Assembly (NCBI GenBank): GCA_900755035.1
Contig: CAAEEZ010000014.1
Span: 153,800-217,799 of the forward strand
Source of the DNA: Clostridia bacterium
GTDB taxonomy: Bacteria > Bacillota > Clostridia > Christensenellales > CAAEEZ01
Length of the DNA: 64,000 bases
Reading direction: 5' to 3'
Shown: one piece after another, positions 54,612-62,390 of the stretch
How positions within the stretch are numbered: the stretch's first letter is position 1
Layout of the letters: every line of letters begins with the position of its first letter
The notes under the pieces: generated by a model
Told to the model about the DNA's origin: nothing
Databases searched by the model: none
What the model saw: the letters and a program-made list of their open reading frames with translations, nothing else
Position numbers and translations under genes: made by a program

Positions 54612-56141
54612 ATGAAAAAAATTGTTCCTAAAATTATGGCTCTTGCCGTAGTGGTGGCAACGCTTGCTACTTGTCTTGCAGGTTGTAATCCGGCTACTAC
54701 AAAACAAGACCCTGTAAAAAACGCTTCGTACGTAAATTTGGATATCAATCCTAATATCGACTTAGTGGTTGATACGAACAATAGAGTAATAAGCGTAGTA
54801 GCAAACAACGACGACGCTGAAAAACTTTTAATAAACGCAAAAGTTTTGGGCAAAACCGTTGATGACGCAGTAGAAACTATTATCGGTTTGTCTTTTGAAA
54901 TGGGCTACATCACCACCGAAAACGACGACGTTAAGGTAATAGCAGTAAACGCAAAAGGAGAGATTAACGAGAAGTTAGTAGATAAAATCGTTAGCGACGT
55001 TAATGCGGCTGCCGATAAAGCACAAGCAGCTATTGAAGAAGGTAAAAGAGTAGTAGTTAAAGTTATTGACGACGTTACCAATTCACTTAACGCAAGACTT
55101 GAAGCATTTAAGGAAAACGTAAAGGCTGACGCTAGCGTTGACGAAGAGACTAAAACTGCCGTTGCAAACCTAACCGTTGGTAAATTCCTACTTGCTGAAA
55201 CCGTAGTAACTATGAGCAACGGAACTATCACTATGGAAACCGCAGTTACCATGGATATGACTAAGCTTAATCGTTATTTGTACGAACTAAACCAAAAATG
55301 CGAAGTTGTAGTTGAAGGTATCGTTGCCGAGCTTGAAGCAGCTGCTATCGAAATTCAAAAAGAAGCACAAGCCGCTCTTAACGAAGTTTACAAACAAATT
55401 GACAACGCAGGCGTTATGGCATTATGGACTGCAAAAAATGCTTACGTAGGTGCTCAAAACTTGCTTAGCGACGTAGTAGTTGCAGCAAACGACGTAATTC
55501 AAGATGCAAAAGAGTATGCTAAAAACGCTCCTACTACCAAAGAAGGTCAAGCTGACTTAAATCAAAAAGTAGAAGAATATGCTGATAGATTGTATAGCGA
55601 CGACGAAGAGTCTTTGGCTAAAAAACAAGCTTTCTTAGATTCTATGAAAGTAGACGGAAGATATACTTACGCATCAGTTGCAGTTGGCTTTGACAACTTC
55701 TACGATAACTGCACCGAAGAAGAGCTTACCGAGTACGGCGAGGTATTAGGCGAATTCTACTTGTGGTTCGATATGGTTCATCAAGACGTTTACGAGGAAG
55801 TATACAAACTTGTACAAAAGCACTTTAACGGCGCTATGAAAGGTATTACTACTGCAGTAAACGGATACGTATATGCAACTAACGTTATGAACAAACACTT
55901 AGGTTTACCTGAAATTGCTGCTCCTGAAACCAAATTCGCTAACTTAAACGAAATGGTAGAGTACGTAACTAATATGATAAGCACTCAAAACGCTAACGTA
56001 GAAAAAGCATTTGCTGAGTTTGTTGAAAACGAATTAAACGACGAACAAAAAGCGCTAGTTGAAAAACACAATCAAATGATTAAAGACGCTTACGAAGAGG
56101 CTAAAAAACAATACGAGGATAGTTTTAACAAGGTAGCATAA
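54612..56141 (+). CDS. Lipoprotein with RsgI-like extracytoplasmic domain
   Basis: A 509-residue lipoprotein: lipobox LAGC with Cys25. Residues about 39-130 start SYVNLDINPNIDLVVD and continue with NRVISVVANND, the signature of the middle extracellular domain of RsgI anti-sigma-I factors. The usual RsgI N-terminal anti-sigma domain and membrane helix are absent; instead the domain is tethered by lipid. The rest (about 140-500) is a long helical region rich in Ala, Glu and Lys, probably coiled coil. GAGAGG stands before the ATG; terminator follows. Role unknown, perhaps surface sensing. Confidence 0.82.
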   Translation: MKKIVPKIMALAVVVATLATCLAGCNPATTKQDPVKNASYVNLDINPNIDLVVDTNNRVISVVANNDDAEKLLINAKVLGKTVDDAVETIIGLSFEMGYITTENDDVKVIAVNAKGEINEKLVDKIVSDVNAAADKAQAAIEEGKRVVVKVIDDVTNSLNARLEAFKENVKADASVDEETKTAVANLTVGKFLLAETVVTMSNGTITMETAVTMDMTKLNRYLYELNQKCEVVVEGIVAELEAAAIEIQKEAQAALNEVYKQIDNAGVMALWTAKNAYVGAQNLLSDVVVAANDVIQDAKEYAKNAPTTKEGQADLNQKVEEYADRLYSDDEESLAKKQAFLDSMKVDGRYTYASVAVGFDNFYDNCTEEELTEYGEVLGEFYLWFDMVHQDVYEEVYKLVQKHFNGAMKGITTAVNGYVYATNVMNKHLGLPEIAAPETKFANLNEMVEYVTNMISTQNANVEKAFAEFVENELNDEQKALVEKHNQMIKDAYEEAKKQYEDSFNKVA

Positions 56142-56165
56142 CCAAAACCTTTGAAATAAATATCC

Positions 56166-56199
56166 AAAAGCAAGGACGGAATTTTCCGCCCTTGCTTTT
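56166..56199 (+). terminator. Terminator of RsgI-like lipoprotein gene
   Basis: Long stem AAAAGCAAGG-CGGAA/TTCCG-CCTTGCTTTT with a mismatch in the middle and a U run. Confidence 0.92.
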
Positions 56200-56215
56200 T
56201 TTATGCGTAATGTTA

Positions 56216-56244
56216 TTGATAATAAAAATTGTTTATGCTATAAT
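56216..56244 (+). promoter_or_regulatory. Promoter of DUF5058 operon
   Basis: TTGATA, 17-nt spacer, consensus TATAAT. Confidence 0.82.
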
Positions 56245-56280
56245 TACTACTATATTTAAGTATACTTAGGAGTTAAGATT

Positions 56281-57057
56281 ATGGATTTTGTAAACGGCGT
56301 GCTTGCTAATTCGTGGCAGATGTACGTCCTTTGCGGTTCTGTTGTGGCAGTAGTGCTACTACAAGCAGTTTTCTTTTTAGTAAGGGCTTACCGTGAAGGT
56401 GTTAAAATCGGTATGGAAAAAAGCGTACTAAACAAAACTATTACGTCTAGTTTGATTTTTTCTATATTGCCGTCTGTCAGCATATTAGTAGGCGTTTTTG
56501 CTTTGGCAGGAAGTTTGGGTATTCAATTACCATGGCTTAGATTATCGGTTGTTGGTGCGCTTCACTACGAGATAACCGCCGCAAACGTTGCAATTCAAGC
56601 AACGGTAGGTGGTTCGCTTGGTAGCGCAACTATTACGCCACAAGTATTTGCAACTATTTCGTTTATTATGACGATAGCAATTTTGGGCGGTATCGTTACC
56701 GTACTACTTTTCTATCACAAGATAGATAAGGGCGTTAAAAAGGTTACTACCAAAAACCCAAAAATCGGCAACGTAGTATTTGCCGGTATGTTTATAGGTC
56801 TTATCTGTTCGTACATATCCACAGGTTTTTCAAGGCTTATGTTCGGCGAGATTAAGGACGGCAACGTGGTTTCGGCAGCAACTCCTATTCCGCTAATTGC
56901 AATGGCGGTAAGTTTTGTGGTTGCTTTGATACTTTACTTTGTTGAAAAGAAGTTTAACCAAAAATGGCTTAAAAACTTTTCGGTATCGTTTAGTATGCTA
57001 ATGGGTATGGTTACGGCAATGCTTTGCTCTATGTACGTGCCTATGTGGAGGTTTTGA
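56281..57057 (+). CDS. DUF5058 family membrane protein
   Basis: A 258-residue polytopic protein with about seven membrane segments and small cytoplasmic loops, recognised as DUF5058 (start NSWQMYVLCGSVVAVVLLQ; RAYREGVKIGM). It is probably a transporter-type protein. AGGAG lies before the ATG. Followed 2 nt later by another membrane protein and then an M20 peptidase; the three may import and cleave a peptide or acyl amino acid. Confidence 0.85.
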   Translation: MDFVNGVLANSWQMYVLCGSVVAVVLLQAVFFLVRAYREGVKIGMEKSVLNKTITSSLIFSILPSVSILVGVFALAGSLGIQLPWLRLSVVGALHYEITAANVAIQATVGGSLGSATITPQVFATISFIMTIAILGGIVTVLLFYHKIDKGVKKVTTKNPKIGNVVFAGMFIGLICSYISTGFSRLMFGEIKDGNVVSAATPIPLIAMAVSFVVALILYFVEKKFNQKWLKNFSVSFSMLMGMVTAMLCSMYVPMWRF

Positions 57058-57059
57058 TT

Positions 57060-57866
57060 ATGGACGAGAATAAATTTACAAACGAAACGGTAGAAACTAC
57101 CGAAGTAGAAACCGTAGAAACAACCGAAACGGTAACCGAAAACGTAATCATGGCTACTGCTGAAACCGTTGTGGACGGCAGTTACAAGTTTAGTAATATC
57201 AGTCAAGAGCCTACAAGGTACGACAAATCTATGCACAAAATAGGCAAAATATGGATGGGCGGCATACTTGCTTTGTTACTTGCCGTTCCATTTATTATCG
57301 GCGCAATTTTCTCTACGTCTATCGACTTTGGCGTACTTGAAAAGGGCGAAGTATGGATATTTATTTTGTCGCAATTTATAGGCGCAGTTGCCGAAGTATT
57401 TATTTACTGCGGTATGCTTGGAAAAGGTGGTAGTTACCTAGGATTTGTTACGGGTAACCTATCTAACCTAAAAGTACCTTGCGCACTAAACGCTCAAGAG
57501 ATTGCAGGTACTAAGCAAGGCACTAAAGAGGGCGAAATTATTAGTACGATTGCAATAGCAACGTCGTCTATCGTTACTACCGTAGTTATTATTATCGGCG
57601 TAATTGCTTTCGTTCCTTTAAGACCTGTGTTTGAAGATCCTATCTTTAAGCCTGCGTTTAACAGCGTAGTTTACGCTTTGTTTGGCGCAATGCTTGTTAA
57701 GTATATTATCGAATATCCAAAACTATTTATTTTGCCGTTTACCGTTGCAACCATTATCGGTTTAACGTGGCAAAGCGTTGGTGGAAACGTAGCAACTATG
57801 ATGATAGTTTGTGGCGCAGTATCGATAGGCTTTGGTTTGGTACTATTGAAGTTTAAGAAGATATAG
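57060..57866 (+). CDS. Membrane protein with Thr/Glu-rich N-terminus, partner of DUF5058
   Basis: A 268-residue protein: ~55 acidic, Thr/Glu/Val-repeated cytoplasmic residues (VETTEVETVETTETVTE style), then about six membrane segments. The ATG at 57,060 is chosen because TGGAGG precedes it and it lies 2 nt after the DUF5058 stop. Size and topology match a second subunit of a transporter. No family name I can give with certainty. Confidence 0.78.
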   Translation: MDENKFTNETVETTEVETVETTETVTENVIMATAETVVDGSYKFSNISQEPTRYDKSMHKIGKIWMGGILALLLAVPFIIGAIFSTSIDFGVLEKGEVWIFILSQFIGAVAEVFIYCGMLGKGGSYLGFVTGNLSNLKVPCALNAQEIAGTKQGTKEGEIISTIAIATSSIVTTVVIIIGVIAFVPLRPVFEDPIFKPAFNSVVYALFGAMLVKYIIEYPKLFILPFTVATIIGLTWQSVGGNVATMMIVCGAVSIGFGLVLLKFKKI

Positions 57867-57875
57867 TAGAGGGCA

Positions 57876-59249
57876 ATGCTTTTATTAAAGACTTTACTTA
57901 CGAAAAAACCCGAAAAAAACGTAAAACCTATGGTGGATAATTACGTTCCTGATACAGAGAGAATAGACCAAAATCTTAGCGATATGATTCGTATTCAAAC
58001 GGTATCTACCAAGGAAAACACTTATCTTGACAATATGTACAAAATGCACGAATACGTGCTTAGCAGATTTACGAATATTGCAAAGGTGTGCGAACTTAAA
58101 GACTACAACGGCGGTATGATGATAAAATGGACGGGTAAAACCGACCATATAAAACCGCTAGTACTTATGAGCCACCTTGACGTCGTGCCCGCAAAAGGCG
58201 AGTGGGAAAAGGACGCTTTCTCGGGCGAGGTAAAAGACGGCGTGATTTGGGGTAGAGGTGCAGTTGACACTAAAGGTCCGCTTTCTGCCGAGTTAGAGGC
58301 AGTAGACAGCCTAATTAAAGAAGGTTTTACCCCCGAGCAAGACGTGTATATCATATCGTCTAGTAGGGAGGAAATCGGTGGCGACGACGTACCCGATATG
58401 GTAAAAGATTTTGAAAAGGACGGTATCGTTCCTGCTATCGTAATAGACGAAGGTGGTGCTGTAATGGACGGCGTTATGCCAGGTATGAAGGGTAGATACG
58501 CTATGATTGCTTTAAGCGAAAGGGCAAGCACCAAGATTTTGGTAAAGGCTAAAAGTATTCCTAAGAAGAAGCCGACGGCAATAAGGCTTGCCGATTTTAC
58601 AAAAGCGATTAGCAAGGCGAAAATAGGCAAAAGAGATTTTCCACCTATCGTAACCGAAATGTTCACTACGCTTGCTCCGTATATGCCGTTTGCGTTAAAG
58701 TATTTGTTCTGCAATATGAAAATATTTAAGGGACTACTACTAAAAGTATTACCTCTAGCATCTGCCGAGGCTACCGCTATGATAGGCGTAACCATTAGTG
58801 TTACTTACCCAAGCGACGAATACACCAAAGATCTAGAAATAGGCGAGAACGCTACGATAGTAAACTTAATGTACACGCCGTTCGTGGACGAAAAGGAGTG
58901 TATAGAGGATATTAGAAAGGTGGCTGAAAAATTCGATTTAACTATCGAAGTAGTATCCGAAAGACCTACGCCACAAGCCGAGCCGTTAAATACCGATGCG
59001 TATAAGTACGTAAAAGAGATAAACGACAGAATATTCGACGACGTGGTAACTGCGCCGTTTGCACTATTTGGTGCTACTGATGCAAGACACTTCGTTGGTA
59101 AAGCCGATGCAGTAATTAGATATGCGCCTATCTATATAACTAGGGAGGAATTTAAGACTTTCCATCACCCTAACGAAAGGATACACTCGCAATCTATTTA
59201 CGACGCCGTAAGGTTTTATCGTGAATTTATTGTTGCTTATAAGAAATAA
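57876..59249 (+). CDS. M20 family metallopeptidase (cytoplasmic)
   Basis: A 457-residue soluble M20 dipeptidase/deacylase-like enzyme. Metal and catalytic motifs: SHLDVVPA, GRGAVDTKGPL, SSREEIGGDD and a C-terminal HHPNERIHS with the last His. Ten nt after the membrane gene pair, so it is in one operon with the DUF5058 transporter-like proteins, pointing to hydrolysis of what they carry. Paralogue of the membrane-anchored enzyme at 35,230. Confidence 0.88.
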   Translation: MLLLKTLLTKKPEKNVKPMVDNYVPDTERIDQNLSDMIRIQTVSTKENTYLDNMYKMHEYVLSRFTNIAKVCELKDYNGGMMIKWTGKTDHIKPLVLMSHLDVVPAKGEWEKDAFSGEVKDGVIWGRGAVDTKGPLSAELEAVDSLIKEGFTPEQDVYIISSSREEIGGDDVPDMVKDFEKDGIVPAIVIDEGGAVMDGVMPGMKGRYAMIALSERASTKILVKAKSIPKKKPTAIRLADFTKAISKAKIGKRDFPPIVTEMFTTLAPYMPFALKYLFCNMKIFKGLLLKVLPLASAEATAMIGVTISVTYPSDEYTKDLEIGENATIVNLMYTPFVDEKECIEDIRKVAEKFDLTIEVVSERPTPQAEPLNTDAYKYVKEINDRIFDDVVTAPFALFGATDARHFVGKADAVIRYAPIYITREEFKTFHHPNERIHSQSIYDAVRFYREFIVAYKK

Positions 59250-59306
59250 GAATATATTATTATAATATATCAAAATAAAATCAACTAGATGATTTTGGAG
59301 GATTAT

Positions 59307-59843
59307 ATGAAAACTTACACTATGCAAATTGCTGGGCTAACTAGAGAACTACCTATTTGCGAAGTAAACGAACATCTTGATATTGCTGCGTTCGTTATGT
59401 TTTCCGACGTGGAACTAACCGTAAAGTGTGCAGAGGAACTACTTAAAATTGCCCCTGAACACGATTTGATTTTGACTGCTGAGTCAAAGGGTATTCCGCT
59501 TGCATACGAAATGGCAAAACAAGAGGGCAAAAACTATATTTTAGCAAGAAAGTCGGCTAAATTATATATGACGAACCCTATTGAAGTAAAAGTTAAGTCT
59601 ATTACCACGGCAAAAGTACAATCGCTATTTATCGACGAACTTGACGCTAATAAACTTGACGGTAAAAGGGTGCTTATCGTAGACGACGTTATATCAACGG
59701 GCGAATCGCTAAAAGCACTTGAAGAACTTGTAAAACACACTAACGCAACAATCGTTGGTAAAATGGCAGTTCTTGCCGAGGGCGACGCTGCTGAAAGAAA
59801 CGATATTAAGTATTTGGAAAAATTACCGTTGTTTTTCAAATAA
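59307..59843 (+). CDS. Purine-type phosphoribosyltransferase
   Basis: A 178-residue type I phosphoribosyltransferase. The PRPP-binding loop is VLIVDDVISTGESL (about 125-138). Length and the N-terminal TRELPICEVNEHL region are closest to adenine/xanthine enzymes; the exact base is not certain, so no gene symbol is given. AGGAGG stands before the ATG at 59,307. Terminator follows. Confidence 0.82.
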   Translation: MKTYTMQIAGLTRELPICEVNEHLDIAAFVMFSDVELTVKCAEELLKIAPEHDLILTAESKGIPLAYEMAKQEGKNYILARKSAKLYMTNPIEVKVKSITTAKVQSLFIDELDANKLDGKRVLIVDDVISTGESLKALEELVKHTNATIVGKMAVLAEGDAAERNDIKYLEKLPLFFK

Positions 59844-59908
59844 ACGTTGACGGCGTTATCGCTTGTTAGAATATACGTTATAAAATTAAATATTTATTTA
59901 TAAATAGT

Positions 59909-59938
59909 AAAAAGACCGAGCGGAAGTTTCGGTCTTTT
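59909..59938 (+). terminator. Terminator of phosphoribosyltransferase gene
   Basis: Stem AAAAGACCGA/TCGGTCTTTT with a 9-nt loop, followed by a U run. Confidence 0.9.
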
Positions 59939-59939
59939 T

Positions 59940-60335
59940 TAGTTATAAAAAATTTGCTTATAGCTAAAATGCTCGAAAAAAAATAAAGCAAAATTGGTAA
60001 ATCTAATTTAAAAATTGCGAAAATAAGGTTATTTGGTACATAAAATACGATTGCGTTAAATAAAATTAAAAAAATTTGTAATTATTTTTGAAAAATATGG
60101 TTAAAACGGGGCTTAAAACGGCTGAAAAAGGGGCAAAAATCACGGATTTTACAAGGTTTGCAAAGATAAAAAATTAACAATTCTATAATTTAGTAAAATT
60201 TATCGTGTTTTTAATTATATTACAAAATATTTATTGTTTTTCAAAAAATGACTTAAAAATTTTTTGTATAATCTAAAAAATCAGTATTTACAAGCGCAGG
60301 TTTTTAATATATATTATAGGTAAGAGGTAGAAGTT
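59940..60335. other. A/T-rich intergenic region before the Lrp-type gene
   Basis: About 395 bases without a gene. A TATAAT lies at 60,267-60,272 with no convincing -35 at normal spacing, so this promoter may be regulated (an Lrp-type protein is encoded just downstream and could act on itself). The stretch AAAACGGGGCTTAAAACGGC (about 60,104-60,123) contains a short repeated AAAACGG. Confidence 0.45.
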
Positions 60336-60785
60336 ATGGAATTAGATGAAATTAACGTAAAAATATTGAATTGTTTAAGGGAAAATTCCAGAGAAAATGC
60401 GTCGGTGATAAGCGAAAAAGTTGGCTTGTCGGTATCGGCGGTTATTGAGAGAATTAAAAAGTTAGAAGCAAACGAGCTTATTAAAAAGTATACGGTAGTA
60501 CTTGATAAAAATAAGATTGGTAGAGACGTTACCGCTTTAATGCAAGTAACCTTGGATCACCCAAAGTACACCGAAAACTTTATAAGCAAAGTTAAAAGTA
60601 ATAACGACGTATTAGAGTGCCATTACCTTGCAGGTAATTACGACTTTTTGATAAAGATATGTACTAATTCGACCGAAAGTTTGGAAAAAATTCTAAACAA
60701 GATAAAGGCGATAGAAGGCGTGTCGAAAACTACTACGATGATAGTATTATCAACCGTTAAGAACGAATATTCCGTATTATTATAA
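60336..60785 (+). CDS. Lrp/AsnC family transcriptional regulator
   Basis: A 149-residue regulator: N-terminal helix-turn-helix (about 5-55; INVKILNCLRENSRENASVISEKVGLSVSAV) and C-terminal amino-acid-sensing RAM domain (about 65-145). AGAGG before the ATG. Only 49 nt separate it from the pnt genes, so it probably controls them or itself. Effector unknown. Confidence 0.92.
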   Translation: MELDEINVKILNCLRENSRENASVISEKVGLSVSAVIERIKKLEANELIKKYTVVLDKNKIGRDVTALMQVTLDHPKYTENFISKVKSNNDVLECHYLAGNYDFLIKICTNSTESLEKILNKIKAIEGVSKTTTMIVLSTVKNEYSVLL

Positions 60786-60834
60786 TACGGCAAAATATAA
60801 AATAATAATTGTAAGATATAGGAGGAAAAAAATT

Positions 60835-61992
60835 ATGATTATTGGTATCCCTAAGGAAATTATGCACGGTGAGTATCGTGTTGCAGCAATACCCGAAACT
60901 GTTAAAAAGTTGGTAGACGACGGCCATACCGTTTTGTTTGAAAAGGGCGCAGGACTTGGCGCATTCTATCACGACGAAGATTATGCAAAAGCAGGCGCAA
61001 AAATGTACGATGACGTACAAAAATTGTTTGACGATGCCGAAGTAATATTAAAGGTTAAAGAGCCACTTCATAACGAAACCTACGACAAGGACGAAGTTGA
61101 TATGATGCACAAAGGTCAATACCTTATCACCTTTATTCACCCAGCATCACCCGTTAATCACGAAATGGTAAAGAAAATGGCTAAAAACGGCGTAATCGGT
61201 CTTACCCTTGACGGCGTACCAAGAATATCTAGGGCTCAAAATATGGACGCATTATCTAGTATGAGTTCTTGCGCAGGCTACAAAGGTATGATTATGGGCG
61301 TTGACGATTTGCCTAAATTTATGCCGTTAATCTCGTGTGCAGTAGGTATGATTAAGCCTGCTAACGTACTTGTAATAGGTACGGGTGTTGCAGGACTAAG
61401 AGCAATCGCAACTGCAAAAGCACTTGGCGCAAAAGTATCGGCTGTGGATATTAGACCGCAAGCAGAAGAGAACGCAACTAGCCTTGGCGCAAAAATAGTG
61501 CCTACGGGCGTTCCTGCCGAAATTGCCGTTGGAGAGGGCGGATACGCTAATAAACTACCTGACGAGTGGATTTTGAAGGAAAGAGAGAACATAAGAGCAG
61601 CCGTTGAAGACGCCGATGTAGTATTTTTAAGCGCGCTTGTCCCAGGTAAGATTGCACCTCAACTAATCACCGAAGATATGGTTAAGAATATGAGACCGGG
61701 TTCGGTTATCGTGGATATAGCAATCGACCAAGGTGGTAACTGCACGATTACAAGCCCTGGTATTAAGGAAAGAAAGCACGGCGTAATGATACAAGGTATC
61801 AAAAATATCCCTGGTATGTTGCCTACTTCTTCTACTTGGATGTTTGCGCATAATATTTACAATTTGGTTAAATATCTAAACAAGGACGGCAAGATAGCGC
61901 TTGATTTAGAGGACGAGATTTGCAGAAAGATTTTAGTTACCGACGGCGAGAAAATCGTTCACGAAGGTGCTAAAGAAGCAATGGGACTATAA
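60835..61992 (+). CDS. pntA: NAD(P) transhydrogenase subunit alpha part 1 (NAD-binding domain I)
   Basis: Soluble NAD(H)-binding component of the proton-translocating transhydrogenase. 385 residues related to alanine dehydrogenase, but the PRISRAQNMDALSS loop (about 127-140) and the EGGYANKLPDEW segment are of the Pnt type. Nucleotide loop VIGTGVAGLRAI near 180. AGGAGG before the ATG. Split form: the membrane part is the next gene, as in many Gram-positive bacteria. Confidence 0.93.
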   Translation: MIIGIPKEIMHGEYRVAAIPETVKKLVDDGHTVLFEKGAGLGAFYHDEDYAKAGAKMYDDVQKLFDDAEVILKVKEPLHNETYDKDEVDMMHKGQYLITFIHPASPVNHEMVKKMAKNGVIGLTLDGVPRISRAQNMDALSSMSSCAGYKGMIMGVDDLPKFMPLISCAVGMIKPANVLVIGTGVAGLRAIATAKALGAKVSAVDIRPQAEENATSLGAKIVPTGVPAEIAVGEGGYANKLPDEWILKERENIRAAVEDADVVFLSALVPGKIAPQLITEDMVKNMRPGSVIVDIAIDQGGNCTITSPGIKERKHGVMIQGIKNIPGMLPTSSTWMFAHNIYNLVKYLNKDGKIALDLEDEICRKILVTDGEKIVHEGAKEAMGL

Positions 61993-62013
61993 ACTTAAAA
62001 GAATAAAATTTGG

Positions 62014-62042
62014 TTATGTTGGGAGATTTTATCCCAACATAA
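62014..62042 (+). other. Hairpin between pntA1 and pntA2
   Basis: A perfect 11-bp stem TTATGTTGGGA/TCCCAACATAA with a 7-nt loop in the transcribed gap. No U run follows, and the next gene starts 19 nt on with AGGAG, so it is not a normal terminator. It more likely stabilises or marks processing of the mRNA. Confidence 0.65.
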
Positions 62043-62060
62043 TCATAAAAGGAGAAAATT

Positions 62061-62390
62061 ATGCCAGAATGGGGAGCGCCTTTGATTAGCGTAATTATTT
62101 TTATAGTTAGCGCAGTTATCGGCTATTTCGTAATAAATAAAGTGCCTAGTTTATTGCATACGCCTTTAATGAGCGGTATGAACGCCCTTAGTGGTGTAAC
62201 CATATTAGGTGCATTGTCGGCAACGGCGGCAGCAGTCGTTTGCAAAACGCTTAGTCTAAACGTAGTAGGGCAAATTTTAGGTGGTATTGCAATAGTGCTT
62301 GCTATGATAAACGTAGTGGGTGGCTTTGGCGTTACGCACCGTATGTTACGTATGTTTAATAAGAAGAAAGGGGGAAAGAAAGATGCTTAA
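62061..62390 (+). CDS. pntA2: NAD(P) transhydrogenase subunit alpha part 2 (membrane part)
   Basis: A 109-residue protein with about three to four membrane segments, corresponding to the C-terminal membrane portion of PntA. The SLLHTPLMSGMNALSG motif (about 31-46) is characteristic and contributes to the proton channel. AGGAG before the ATG. Overlaps pntB by 8 nt. Confidence 0.93.
   Translation: MPEWGAPLISVIIFIVSAVIGYFVINKVPSLLHTPLMSGMNALSGVTILGALSATAAAVVCKTLSLNVVGQILGGIAIVLAMINVVGGFGVTHRMLRMFNKKKGGKKDA

Noticed and set aside
58103..58795. 230-codon open frame opposite the M20 peptidase gene
   Set aside because: Antisense shadow: the plus strand has all M20 motifs; no ribosome binding site for the minus frame.
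62014..62042. Terminator between pntA1 and pntA2
   Set aside because: No U run follows, and the next gene of the same complex starts 19 nt later.
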